A DNA stretch of 64,000 bases from JBGQMW01 sp963769845. Lineage in GTDB: Archaea; Thermoproteota; Bathyarchaeia; Bathyarchaeales; Bathycorpusculaceae. Location of the stretch: contig CAVYNL010000015.1 in assembly GCA_963769845.1 (NCBI GenBank), positions 84,640-148,639 of the forward strand, written 5' to 3'. The translations under genes and the position numbers were made by a program. Shown one piece after another: positions 34,735 to 43,276 of the stretch. The stretch's first letter is position 1. Each line of letters begins with the position of its first letter. The notes beneath the pieces were generated by a model, which saw only the letters and a list, made by a program, of their open reading frames with translations, did not search any database and was not told the origin of the DNA.

Positions 34735-35520
34735 TCAAAACGCAGTTTTAGCCGATTCTCTTATCTTCTTTGCAGTTTCCAACGGGTTTACTGATTGAGT
34801 TATCTCGCGACCCACTATAAGGTAACTGGACCCTGCCTTCAGAGCTTGTTGAGCCGACCCGCCTTGAGCCCCTATTCCAGGAGAATAGATGGGGATGTTC
34901 TTGCCCAGAATCTTGTGCACTTCGCTGATTTTCTCAGGGTATGTGGCTCCCACGACAGCGCCACTGGCTTTGTATTTCACGGCTTTTTTCGCAAAAGCAA
35001 CATACTGAGCTATCTTGCCCCCTGTTTCAGGGTCAACAATGGTCTGCCCATAACCTTCTGGCGCTGCTTTGTGGCTCATGTAGACGAGCAGGATCACGCC
35101 TCTTTTCAGCTTCTCAGCGACTCTGAAGATCGGTTCTAGTCCTTCCTCCCAGCCCACGAAGGGATTTGCGATCAATGCGTCAAACCCTGCCTCGAAATAG
35201 TACTCGGCAATAACCTGGTTTGTTGAGCCTATGTCATTCGCTTTGCAATCCATGATCGTCTGCAATCCCAAATCGTGCGCCTTCTTGACAAGTTTCTGAA
35301 CACCGTCAAACGTTCCCAAAGGCAAAACCAGATGGTGGTTAAACTTGACTGCGCAGACGTGCGGATGTACCGATTCCAAAACCTTTTCAGCTTTCGTGAA
35401 AAGCTTGTTACGGTTCTCCGGTTTCTCGAACGGAAAATCAAAGGCCAAAACAATGTTAGAGACGTTCTCCTTTGCGGTCTGCTCGATTCTCTTGCTGAAA
35501 CTCATACCTGAGCACCCCAT
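34735..35520 (-). CDS. pyrF: Orotidine 5'-phosphate decarboxylase
   Basis: 261 aa. The catalytic motif is TIMDCKANDIGSTN (D-x-K-x-x-D type) near residue 90. IYSPGIGAQGGSAQQAL and YLIVGREITQS bind the phosphate. It makes UMP in the last step of pyrimidine synthesis; pyrC lies about 8 kb away. This is the longer, bacterial type-2-like form rather than the short archaeal one. Start is the ATG at 35520 or Met6 at 35505. Confidence 0.93.
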   Translation of the reverse strand: MGCSGMSFSKRIEQTAKENVSNIVLAFDFPFEKPENRNKLFTKAEKVLESVHPHVCAVKFNHHLVLPLGTFDGVQKLVKKAHDLGLQTIMDCKANDIGSTNQVIAEYYFEAGFDALIANPFVGWEEGLEPIFRVAEKLKRGVILLVYMSHKAAPEGYGQTIVDPETGGKIAQYVAFAKKAVKYKASGAVVGATYPEKISEVHKILGKNIPIYSPGIGAQGGSAQQALKAGSSYLIVGREITQSVNPLETAKKIRESAKTAF

Positions 35521-35891
35521 TCTATTCGGAGGTCCAGCTAAAAACGTTTACTTCTCTGTCAGTGCGCCCCTAAACCATTCGTGGCTCACAGAAGAACAAA
35601 GAATTTTACTGCACATGACAAAGTTAAAGTCGCGTATGAGGTCCTAAGCGCGTGCCTGTCTGCGCTGCCATAGGCTCTGCACGCATATTTGGAGCATATA
35701 GGAAACTAGGTGGGTCACTCGTCAGAGAACGAAAATTCCGCCTGGGATCCAATAACACCTCGATGGTGCGCTGACTTGACAATGTTTCATGACATCTGTT
35801 GTTTTCGCAGTTTCTTTGCTTAGGTTTATTTCGTGGACCAGCATAACTTCGTCTCCAAACGAAATCATGCGCAGGCTAGGTCTGTGAACCT
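35521..35891. other. Divergent intergenic region with possible 48-codon frame
   Basis: 371 bp between pyrF and the transporter gene. The minus strand has an ATG at 35868 and a TGA at 35722-35724, enclosing 48 codons that begin MISFGDEVMLVHEINLS and end WIPGGIFVL. It reads protein-like but has no ribosome site or known relative, so it is left as a possibility. No RNA gene was recognised. Confidence 0.3.
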
Positions 35892-36782
35892 ATGATCGGA
35901 GAACTCGCTGCATTGGGCGCCGCTCTCAGTTGGACAGCCTCCGCTCTGCTCTATAGGAAAGCGCTGCAGGAAACCAAGCCTATCCTTGCCAACATTGTTC
36001 GCCTGGTCCTGACCAGCACGATACTGTTCGTCTTTGTGGCAGTCATAGGCAAACTCGGGACCTTTGCCACGTTGCCCTGCAATGTGGTAATCTTGGCTGC
36101 TGTCAGCGGCATTATCGGCCTAGGCTTTGGTGATACATTGTACATGGTGAGCTTGAAGATGGTAGGCGTCGCACGCGCGGTTCCCATAACCTGCACTTAT
36201 CCGCTGTTCACTCTGCTGTTCGCGTTCGCGTTAGCCAGTCAGCCACCTACCTTGTCTGTCATTCTCGGCGCAATTCTCATAGTCGCAGGCATATGGCTCG
36301 TAAGCACAGAAAGAAACTCGAGCACAACCGCTTCCAGAAAGCTTCTGCTGTTAGGAGTTGTCATGGGAATAGCAACTGCAATACTGTGGGCCGTCAGCAT
36401 AACCATGATGAACCTCGCCTTGAACTACAATCGCCAACTGGACAGCGCCTTAGCCGTCAACACGATCAGAGTGACAGCAATAGGAGCCACGTTCGCAGCC
36501 TCTGCCCCACTTCTCTACAAGCGCCACAGGCTGACCAAAATGTCCCGAAAAACGCTGCTCTCACTCACAGCCGGCGGAATCGTAGCGCTAGGTCTAGGAT
36601 GGTTCTTTCTAAGCTACAGCCTCACAGTCACCGAGGAATCCCGAGCAGTGCCAATATCCTCAGTGACACCGCTCTTCTCGACGCTGACCGCCGTCTTACT
36701 GTTCCATGAAAAAATAACAATGGAAAACGTTCTGGGCTCAGTACTTATCGTCATAGGAATCTTCATCATATTCCTCCTGTAA
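35892..36782 (+). CDS. EamA/DMT-superfamily transporter
   Basis: 296 aa with ten predicted membrane helices in two EamA repeats. The first runs from LAALGAALSWTASALLYRKA to about residue 138, the second from LLLLGVVMGIATAILWAVS to the C-terminus. Paired motifs RAVPITCTYPLFTLLFAF and RAVPISSVTPLFSTLTAVLL confirm the duplication. It probably exports or imports a small metabolite; substrate unknown. Confidence 0.9.
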   Translation: MIGELAALGAALSWTASALLYRKALQETKPILANIVRLVLTSTILFVFVAVIGKLGTFATLPCNVVILAAVSGIIGLGFGDTLYMVSLKMVGVARAVPITCTYPLFTLLFAFALASQPPTLSVILGAILIVAGIWLVSTERNSSTTASRKLLLLGVVMGIATAILWAVSITMMNLALNYNRQLDSALAVNTIRVTAIGATFAASAPLLYKRHRLTKMSRKTLLSLTAGGIVALGLGWFFLSYSLTVTEESRAVPISSVTPLFSTLTAVLLFHEKITMENVLGSVLIVIGIFIIFLL

Positions 36783-36867
36783 GCCTTGCAGGCGTGATGT
36801 CGCATACGTTTTTATAGTTCAATCCATTCTAAAGGGAAACTTGCCTGAGCACAGAGGCACATAACAG

Positions 36868-37638
36868 ATGTCAACCCCTCCAAGTCCCCGCAATTCAGTT
36901 CTCGCAAGAAGAATTGCAGGAGAAATCATACTCTCAAGCAAGCCCGGCGCGACCATGCGAAAATGGCGCGAACTCTTCGCCGTTTCCCAAATGCGCCTCT
37001 CAGACAAGATGATAGTTTCCGGCTCGGTCATCAGCGACTACGAAAGCGGCAGACGACCAAGTCCAGGCACCAAATTCGTGCGAAGATTCGTCTGGGCACT
37101 CGTCAAGATTGACGAAGAACGCGGAGGCCGCTTCATCCATGAATTCTCAAAACTCACTAGCTCACCCACCAACGCGATCGTTGACCTACGCGAATTCCCA
37201 ATACCCGTCCGCGCCGAATACTTGTGCAGAGCAATCGAAGGCAAGAGCGTAGCGTGCCTGGACAAGTACGTCAAGGAAGTCCAAGGCTACACTGTCGTGG
37301 ACGCAAAAAAGGCCATTGAAACTCTCTCAGGACTCGAGTTCTCCCAACTCTTCGGCGCCACCACTGAACGCGCACTCGTTTTCACCAACATAGAGAACGG
37401 CATCTCGCCCATGCTCATCGTACGAGTCAGCAGCTTAAAACCGCGCTTGGTGATTTTCCACGGCACGATGCCCGACGAGTACTCAATACGCCTCGCAGAG
37501 TACGACGGCATCCCTCTCATATACTCGAATCTCCTCAGCGTGGAACAAATCGTCAAATCACTTAGAAGACTATACAGAATAGCGCTTCACAGAAAACTCG
37601 GCAGACCCGTACGACCACCACCACAAGTAACTGCCTGA
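36868..37638 (+). CDS. Archaeal HTH transcriptional regulator (COG1709-like)
   Basis: 256 aa from an ATG with GAGG about 10 nt upstream. An XRE-like helix-turn-helix lies at residues 25-70 (MRKWRELFAVSQMRLSDKMI, VSGSVISDYESGRRPSPG). The remainder (LVFTNIENGISPMLIVRVSS, IPLIYSNLLSVEQIVKSLRR) forms a probable ligand-sensing domain shared by archaeal regulators of this type. Target genes unknown. Confidence 0.8.
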   Translation: MSTPPSPRNSVLARRIAGEIILSSKPGATMRKWRELFAVSQMRLSDKMIVSGSVISDYESGRRPSPGTKFVRRFVWALVKIDEERGGRFIHEFSKLTSSPTNAIVDLREFPIPVRAEYLCRAIEGKSVACLDKYVKEVQGYTVVDAKKAIETLSGLEFSQLFGATTERALVFTNIENGISPMLIVRVSSLKPRLVIFHGTMPDEYSIRLAEYDGIPLIYSNLLSVEQIVKSLRRLYRIALHRKLGRPVRPPPQVTA

Positions 37639-37643
37639 AGAAT

Positions 37644-38264
37644 TCAAAGCTTGGCAATGCCAATTCTGACTAGTTCTTTTCCAAGAAGCCGAAAATCCTC
37701 AACAAGCTGACTCTTGTACTCACCGTTGTAAAGCGCCGCGGCAGGATGAAAAGTCGGAAAAATCGTCATCTGCATTCCCCACAGCTTCGTCTTGAAGAAT
37801 TTTCCGCGAGCCTTGGTGATGCTGTCAAACGGCAGCTTAGCCTTTGAAAACATGTAAGCAGATGAATGTTTTCCAAGAGACACGATCACCTTCGGCTTGA
37901 TGAGCGCTATCTGCCTGTTCAAATAAGGTGTACACGCTTCAATCTCGTCAGGCAATGGTTCCCGGTTTTCCGGAGGACGACACCTTACAACGTTGCAAAT
38001 GAAGACTCCCTTCCTAACGTAACCTGCTTCGGTCAGTAGTGCGTCAAGAAACTTTCCGGCTTGGCCCACAAAAGGTCTCCCTTCAACGTCTTCGTTTCGT
38101 CCTGGCCCCTCGCCGACAAGCATAACTCTGCTTTGTGCGCTGCCCTCACCAGGCACAGCTTTCTTCCGTGTCTCTGAAAGCCTGCATCTTGGGCAGAACA
38201 TTATTTCCGCGGCAATTGCTTCCAAAAGCTCTTCTGCAGACAACGGCAGGACCCTTGATGTCAA
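37644..38264 (-). CDS. udg: Type-4 uracil-DNA glycosylase (4Fe-4S)
   Basis: 206 aa. Cys-24 and Cys-27 (CPRC) and later cysteines in FICNVVRCRPP and IEACTPY hold the iron-sulfur cluster. The active-site motif is VGEGPGRNEDVEGRPFVGQA and the C-terminal motif is FHPAAALY. It removes uracil from DNA. The TTG start overlaps the stop of the DUF1805 gene (TTGA), indicating coupled translation. Confidence 0.95.
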   Translation of the reverse strand: MTSRVLPLSAEELLEAIAAEIMFCPRCRLSETRKKAVPGEGSAQSRVMLVGEGPGRNEDVEGRPFVGQAGKFLDALLTEAGYVRKGVFICNVVRCRPPENREPLPDEIEACTPYLNRQIALIKPKVIVSLGKHSSAYMFSKAKLPFDSITKARGKFFKTKLWGMQMTIFPTFHPAAALYNGEYKSQLVEDFRLLGKELVRIGIAKL

Positions 38265-38554
38265 CTCATATGCTTCAAAGCTTCGGAACCCTTCATTCCT
38301 GCCTCAACGCCCAAGCTCTTGGCCTTGGAGGTCACGGTCTTCACCTGCGCGTTCAAAACGTCCTCAAAGCTCTTCACACCGCTGACCACGGCAGCTGCAA
38401 CGTTGAATTTTTCCGCCGCCTCGGCATTCAGGAAGCCGCACATCACAAACCCCTTTTCGCCAACGATCAGAACCAACGGGGGGCTTTCGGGCAAGTCGAT
38501 CTTGACGCCTGAGAACACTTTGCCATCCACCTTGACGGACGAGATATTAATCAT
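38261..38554 (-). CDS. DUF1805 protein
   Basis: 97 aa from the ATG at 38554 (AAAGGTG 6 nt upstream); a GTG at 38563 is also open. PLVLIVGEKGFVMCGFLNAE and EKFNVAAAVVSGVKSFED match DUF1805, a small archaeal and bacterial family of unknown function. It overlaps the udg start by four bases, so the two are one operon. Confidence 0.85.
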   Translation of the reverse strand: MINISSVKVDGKVFSGVKIDLPESPPLVLIVGEKGFVMCGFLNAEAAEKFNVAAAVVSGVKSFEDVLNAQVKTVTSKAKSLGVEAGMKGSEALKHMS

Positions 38555-38575
38555 TGCAAACACCTTTTAACGGCT

Positions 38576-38603
38576 AATATATCTCTTATCCAGCTTAAAT
38601 AAG
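38576..38603. promoter_or_regulatory. Divergent TATA elements
   Basis: AATATATCTC at 38576-38585 (minus strand GAGATATATT) lies 22-31 bp upstream of the DUF1805 ATG, and CTTAAATAAG at 38594-38603 lies 31-40 bp upstream of the TTG of the plus-strand gene. Both positions suit nearly leaderless transcripts. Confidence 0.45.
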
Positions 38604-38633
38604 AATTACCAGCCCAGAAAACCGGCGAACACT

Positions 38634-39245
38634 TTGCTTACAAAGCTCAAACAGAAAGTCCAACAGGTGCTTACGTTCGAGGCAAAAGCAGCTCATAAAC
38701 TGGGCCTCACGCCCAACATGATAACAGCAATCGGCCTTGCCTTCGCCTTCCTCTCAGCCTTCGCCTACGCTGAGTGGCAATTCCACCTCATTGTCCCTTG
38801 GCTGGCATTCATCCTGCTCCTGCTCTCCGGATTCTGCGACGCTCTAGACGGCATAGTAGCCAGGATTTACGGAGAATCAACGGTTTTCGGCGGCTTCCTA
38901 GATTCTCTCCTAGACAGATACGCTGACGCCGCAGTTTTCGTGGGCATAATCATTGTAGGACTCTGCTACTACTGGGCAGGCTTGCTGGCGATAATCGGCT
39001 CACTGTTAGTAAGCTACAGTCGTGCCAGGGCAGAAGCAGCCGGATTCAAGATGGAATCCGTCGGCTTGGCTGAGAGGGCAGAACGCATGCTGATCCTGCT
39101 CCTCACAACGCTGATCGCGATCTACTGGCTCCCAGCACTGAACATCGGCGTGATTATTATTGCCGCGCTTGCTAATGTGACGGTTGTGCAGAGAGCCGCG
39201 TACGTTTACGTTAAAACAAAGAAAAAAGAATCTGTTAAGACCTAG
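38634..39245 (+). CDS. CDP-alcohol phosphatidyltransferase
   Basis: 203 aa from a TTG. The family signature D-x2-D-G-x2-A-R...G...D...D is visible in CDALDGIVARIYGES and GGFLDSLLDRYAD. About five membrane helices follow. In archaea such enzymes add polar headgroups, for example inositol phosphate or serine, to CDP-archaeol. The headgroup is not determined by sequence. Confidence 0.9.
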   Translation: MLTKLKQKVQQVLTFEAKAAHKLGLTPNMITAIGLAFAFLSAFAYAEWQFHLIVPWLAFILLLLSGFCDALDGIVARIYGESTVFGGFLDSLLDRYADAAVFVGIIIVGLCYYWAGLLAIIGSLLVSYSRARAEAAGFKMESVGLAERAERMLILLLTTLIAIYWLPALNIGVIIIAALANVTVVQRAAYVYVKTKKKESVKT

Positions 39246-39535
39246 AACCTTCTAGGCCTTGTCCGCATGTGTCTTTCGCTTTCAGCTCTGACTTTTACGA
39301 CGCCACGGTGCACTGCGCATGAGACGCAGTAGTATTTGGTGTCAGACGGCACGGCTATGTAGGTGCCCTTCTGTCTTAGCTCCTTGGCCAAGGCATAATC
39401 AACGAACGACAGCCTCTTAGTGACCTTCTTGGCCTTGTCGCGAGGCACCATTGCCCCGCAGCTTGCGCATTGAATGGCGCCGCTGCTGCCTTTGCCGCCT
39501 TTTGACCTTCCGCGACTCTTACGTTTAGATGGCAA
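39242..39535 (-). CDS. rps26e: Ribosomal protein S26e
   Basis: 97 aa. IQCASCGAMVPRDKAKKVTK and KYYCVSCAVHRGVVKVR hold two CxxC zinc knuckles, and the N-terminus is the basic, glycine-rich region typical of S26e. It belongs to the 30S platform near the mRNA exit. Its presence points to TACK or Asgard archaea. Its end overlaps the convergent phosphatidyltransferase by 4 bp. Confidence 0.95.
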   Translation of the reverse strand: MPSKRKSRGRSKGGKGSSGAIQCASCGAMVPRDKAKKVTKRLSFVDYALAKELRQKGTYIAVPSDTKYYCVSCAVHRGVVKVRAESERHMRTRPRRF

Positions 39536-39584
39536 TTCCTTTTACTCCTAAAACTTGTCTCAACAACCAATGGAGGCTTCTGCT

Positions 39585-40469
39585 TTATATATCTGCCCTC
39601 AATTTCATAGCGCGCGCGTTTGCTTTGGGGTCGATCTTTGGAACAATCTTTCCCGCTGAGCTTGTGAACAGGGTCGTTACGCCTGGACCGTGACCCGCGA
39701 TTACGCAGTCTGTGTGAACCACTATGCCCACCGAAACGGCGCCCTGCCTGTAAATTCTCCCATACTCATGGTCCGCGTCCGTTATAGCTACCACATCGCC
39801 GAGTCCTATGCTGTCAAGCTTATGCTGCTTTCTCGTCTTCTCGTCAAAAAGTTGTATGTCATAGTCTCCTGAGTATGTCTGGTTTGAACCTAGACCTGAG
39901 CCCATGACCGCCGCTGGAACGATGTGTGTAACTGGGACTTCCAGTTTACCGCCCTTGGGCGTCGGGTCTAGGGCTTTCAGGAAGCGTGGGTCCATGTTCA
40001 TCGCCGTTATGTCTGGAAAATCCAGCAGCTTCAGGCCTACCCCGTAGGCTTTGATATGAAACTTGTGTCCGAGCACGAGCTTCTCCATCACTTCTGGCTG
40101 GACGTCCACGAGGACGTGTTCTATGCCCCCGTGCTTGCCCGTGACCACTCCTTTTGCTCCTTTTGCTTCTCCGGAGATTATTGTTGCTTCGTTTCCTACG
40201 CAGGCTAGCACGTTGAGAGCTGTGTTTGCGCCACGCCCATATCTGGTGTCGCTTTCCTTATTTTCGATGCTGACTCCCGGTTCAACGTGGTCTGCCTCCC
40301 AGCCGCACGCTGGGTCGCCTACTCTTATGTTGTAGGTTATTCCGCCCACACCGGGCAGGACCACTGGTTTGCCCTGAGCTGAGATCGTGTACACGCTTGG
40401 GAAGACAGGGCTTACAGCTTCGCCCACAACTGATATCTTCACGAGCTTATCTGTGTTCGTTTTCAACAT
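39585..40469 (-). CDS. DUF4438 protein
   Basis: 294 aa. GVGGITYNIRVGDPACGWEA and GHGPGVTTLFTSSAGKI, together with the Gly-rich barrel-like body (ISGEAKGAKGVVTGKHGG), match the DUF4438 family known from Thermotoga and archaea. No enzymatic role is established. Transcribed alone. Confidence 0.85.
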   Translation of the reverse strand: MLKTNTDKLVKISVVGEAVSPVFPSVYTISAQGKPVVLPGVGGITYNIRVGDPACGWEADHVEPGVSIENKESDTRYGRGANTALNVLACVGNEATIISGEAKGAKGVVTGKHGGIEHVLVDVQPEVMEKLVLGHKFHIKAYGVGLKLLDFPDITAMNMDPRFLKALDPTPKGGKLEVPVTHIVPAAVMGSGLGSNQTYSGDYDIQLFDEKTRKQHKLDSIGLGDVVAITDADHEYGRIYRQGAVSVGIVVHTDCVIAGHGPGVTTLFTSSAGKIVPKIDPKANARAMKLRADI

Positions 40470-40645
40470 CTAATATTTTCCTCACGTTAAACTGATGGCA
40501 TTCTTGTACGGCTGAGCTAATAAATCTCACTCGCGAAAATGTTCAGTGTGCAGATTGGAGAGCAACAAGTTTTAAATTAGGCAGCTTCCTTTTCAGTTGA
40601 TTGTCCTACACCTCAGGAAAGCTTTGTTTGGGTGGCTGAAAAATC

Positions 40646-41236
40646 ATGGCGGAAATTGGACTTAGACCTAAAATGCTGGTCAAGGATGTTATGAGCAGCC
40701 CAGCTGTTACCATCGAGGAGAATGCTTCTGCGAACCGTGTTGCCACCCTCATGAACAAAACTGATCTAGGCTGCATAATCGTGACGACCAAAGACGGAAA
40801 GCCGATCGGCATAATAACCGAAAGGGACCTTGTCGTAAGGGTTCTCGCGAAGAATGCTAAGCCTGATACCTTGAAGGCTAAGGAGGTTATGACGGCTCCG
40901 TTGATAAACATCGAGCCCGACGCGACCGTGACCGACGCTGCAAGGCGAATGAGCAGATTGAACGTGAGGCGGTTGGGCGTCATGTACAAGGAGAGGCTCG
41001 TAGGCGCAATCTCCAGCAAAGACATCCTGGGTGTTATGCCTGAACTGCTGGAGACTATTCAGGAAAAAGCCCTGATCGAGGGCGAGAACAGGGCTGAAGT
41101 GTCTGAGAAGGAGTCCGGGCCTCTTTCCGGTTACTGTGACCGTTGCGGCAGATGGTCGGATGACTTGGTGGAAGTTGACGGTGAGTTTCTGTGTGAAGAC
41201 GACAGGGCAGAGCTGGAAAGCGAAGCCGAGGAGTGA
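40646..41236 (+). CDS. CBS-domain protein with C-terminal zinc ribbon (CBS gene 1)
   Basis: 196 aa. Two CBS domains (KDVMSSPAVTIEENASANRV to ITERDLVVRVL, and KEVMTAPLINIEPDATVTD to ISSKDILGVM) are followed by a short ribbon with CDRCGRWSDD and a distant Cys in FLCEDD, then an acidic tail. It probably binds an adenine nucleotide and signals to a partner. First of three adjacent CBS genes, spaced by about 12 nt. Confidence 0.9.
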   Translation: MAEIGLRPKMLVKDVMSSPAVTIEENASANRVATLMNKTDLGCIIVTTKDGKPIGIITERDLVVRVLAKNAKPDTLKAKEVMTAPLINIEPDATVTDAARRMSRLNVRRLGVMYKERLVGAISSKDILGVMPELLETIQEKALIEGENRAEVSEKESGPLSGYCDRCGRWSDDLVEVDGEFLCEDDRAELESEAEE

Positions 41237-41248
41237 AGAGGGGATCTC

Positions 41249-42034
41249 TTGCGTGTCAAAGAGATCATGGACTCGAAGCACCCTGTCACACATGGAGCTG
41301 ACCCATCCACAAAAGCCCGTGCGCTAGTGCGCGACTACAGCCTCAGGATTCTTCCAGTAGTTGATGAGAACGACAAGCTTCAAGGGGTAATAAGCCGCCG
41401 CGACCTGCTGACCATTTCATCTTCAGTCTCACCCATACAAGTCAAGGGCATAATGGCTGAGTCTCGGTATGTGACGTCCGTTGAGGATGACGCTTATTCT
41501 GCGGTGAAGCAGATGATCAGGCTGGACGAATGGTGCGTGCCCGTGGTCAACTCTGCGCAGGACAAGACGTACCGCGGCGTGCTCGGACTGGACAATTTCA
41601 TCGAAGCAATAATCAAGACTAGTCCAGAGAAGCTCGCGAAGCCAGTTTCAGCAATCATGTCGACGAACGTGGTTTGCTGTTCTCCCGACGACGAGGTTGA
41701 GCAGGTCTGGCGTCTGATGCAGGAACACTCGTTCAGCGGAATGCCCGTTGTAAAGAAGGACAAGCTTGTCGGCATGGTTACGCACAAGGATCTGCTTGCG
41801 AGCGGCAAGGTTCTTCCAAGTTTTGAGTCCAAGAAAGGTCGTTTTCGTGCCTCTCCCAAGGTTAGTATGGTCATGAAGGAGAATGTCGTGGCCGTCGAGC
41901 CGTCGGTTAAGGCTATTAGTGTTGCAAAGGTCATGATTTCTAAGGACATCGGTCACGTGCCCGTGACGGACGAGAAGGGCAAGCTCCTGGGCATAGTAGA
42001 CCGCGAGGACATCGCACGGTTGATAGTGAAGTGA
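41249..42034 (+). CDS. Four-CBS-domain protein (CBS gene 2)
   Basis: 261 aa from a TTG preceded by GAGGGGAT. Four CBS motifs are seen: VKEIMDSKHPVTHG, VKGIMAESRYVTSV, VSAIMSTNVVCCSPD and VSMVMKENVVAVEPS, each ending in a G-x(I/V)-(D/T/S)-x-x-D strand. Two Bateman modules are expected. No effector domain is fused. Lies 12 nt after CBS gene 1 and 10 nt before CBS gene 3. Confidence 0.9.
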   Translation: MRVKEIMDSKHPVTHGADPSTKARALVRDYSLRILPVVDENDKLQGVISRRDLLTISSSVSPIQVKGIMAESRYVTSVEDDAYSAVKQMIRLDEWCVPVVNSAQDKTYRGVLGLDNFIEAIIKTSPEKLAKPVSAIMSTNVVCCSPDDEVEQVWRLMQEHSFSGMPVVKKDKLVGMVTHKDLLASGKVLPSFESKKGRFRASPKVSMVMKENVVAVEPSVKAISVAKVMISKDIGHVPVTDEKGKLLGIVDREDIARLIVK

Positions 42035-42044
42035 GGGTGAACGG

Positions 42045-42953
42045 TTGAGTAGGGAAGGTTTCAGACACAGAATACGGGGAAAAGGGCCCGTTGACTTGAA
42101 GGCTCATCGTGCCAAGAAGCACGAGAGTGAAATACTCAGCATCGCCAAGGGCCCTGTGAAGGTTGCCGCGCCCACCATGCCGATCTATGATGCTGTCCAG
42201 ATGATGGTGAAAGAGGGCTTCCGCCGCTTGCCCATAGCCAACCCGGGCACAAGACACTTGGAAGGCATCATCACCGCGACAGACGTCATTGATTATCTTG
42301 GCGGCGGCAAGAAGTTCGAGATCATACAGCAGAAATACGGCGGCAATTTTTTCAAGGCTATAAACGAGCCCGTGAAGCTTATCATGACTCAGAAGGTCGT
42401 GTCAGTCAAGGCGACCGCGAAGATTGACGACGCGATAGACAAGATGAAAAAATCGAACTTGGGCGGGTTGCCAATTGTTGATGAAAACGACCGCGTGAAG
42501 GGTATCATCACTGAAAGAGACATCACAGGCTTGTTCGCGGACAGGATAAGCGGTGTGCGCGTGAGCCAGTTGATGTCTCAAAACGTGGTTACAGCGTTGC
42601 CAAGGACGACTGTTTTCGAGTGTGAGAAGACGATGGCAACTCAGGGTTTCAGAAGACTGCCCATCGTTTCAGACGGCAAAGTGCTGGGCATAATCACGAC
42701 TATGGACATCATCAGGTTCTTCGGCTCGGGCGAGGTTTTCAAGCATCTGCGGTCGGACACGATAATTCAAGTCTTGAACACGCTGGCGCTCGAGATCGCC
42801 ACGAAGTCCGTCTCTACGATAGAGCCGGAGGCGGACGTGGGACAGGCTGCGAAGATAATGCACGAGAAAGACATAGGCGCCGTGCCCGTTGTCAAGAGCG
42901 GAAAACTCGTTGGGATAATTACAGAGAGGGACTTCTTCAAGCTCATCCAGTAG
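42045..42953 (+). CDS. Four-CBS-domain protein (CBS gene 3)
   Basis: 302 aa from a TTG behind GAGGGTGA. A basic N-terminal extension (REGFRHRIRGKGPVDLKAHR) precedes four CBS domains with ends at GIITATDVIDYLGGG, GIITERDITGLFAD, GIITTMDIIRFFGSG and GIITERDFFKLIQ. The basic tail could contact nucleic acid or a partner. With its neighbours it makes a ten-CBS-domain operon. Confidence 0.9.
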   Translation: MSREGFRHRIRGKGPVDLKAHRAKKHESEILSIAKGPVKVAAPTMPIYDAVQMMVKEGFRRLPIANPGTRHLEGIITATDVIDYLGGGKKFEIIQQKYGGNFFKAINEPVKLIMTQKVVSVKATAKIDDAIDKMKKSNLGGLPIVDENDRVKGIITERDITGLFADRISGVRVSQLMSQNVVTALPRTTVFECEKTMATQGFRRLPIVSDGKVLGIITTMDIIRFFGSGEVFKHLRSDTIIQVLNTLALEIATKSVSTIEPEADVGQAAKIMHEKDIGAVPVVKSGKLVGIITERDFFKLIQ

Positions 42954-42955
42954 GG

Positions 42956-43276
42956 CTACTTGCACATCTCCAGGTAGAAGACGTTTCCTCTGCTCCATTC
43001 TTTTGCTATTTTGAACTTTGCTTTACTGGCGAGCCCTTTGAAGCATTCCAGACTCTGCGTTTTGTCCCATATCGTGCCATAGCCTGTCTTCACCTGCTCC
43101 TTCGGAAGGGCGATTTTCAGGCGGATGGCGTAGGTTCTGTAGTTTCCATGCTTTAGCGGGATTTTCAGGTCCGCGTTCTTGACCGTGTGTTTGAGTAAAC
43201 CTTTAACGCGCGGTTCCGTGTTATTTGAGGAAAGGGAGACACGGATAACCGTGATCGTTGACCTTGTTCTTGCCAA
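42956..43276 (-). CDS. Hypothetical protein, start uncertain
   Basis: Up to 106 aa. The body (LKIPLKHGNYRTYAIRLKIA, GYGTIWDKTQSLECFKGLAS, WSRGNVFYLEMCK) is alpha/beta with no recognised family. Between the pyrC start and the conserved body there is no ATG, GTG or TTG; the only usual codon is a TTG at 43276, inside pyrC. Either the genes overlap at their 5' ends or an unusual start is used. Confidence 0.45.
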   Translation of the reverse strand: MARTRSTITVIRVSLSSNNTEPRVKGLLKHTVKNADLKIPLKHGNYRTYAIRLKIALPKEQVKTGYGTIWDKTQSLECFKGLASKAKFKIAKEWSRGNVFYLEMCK

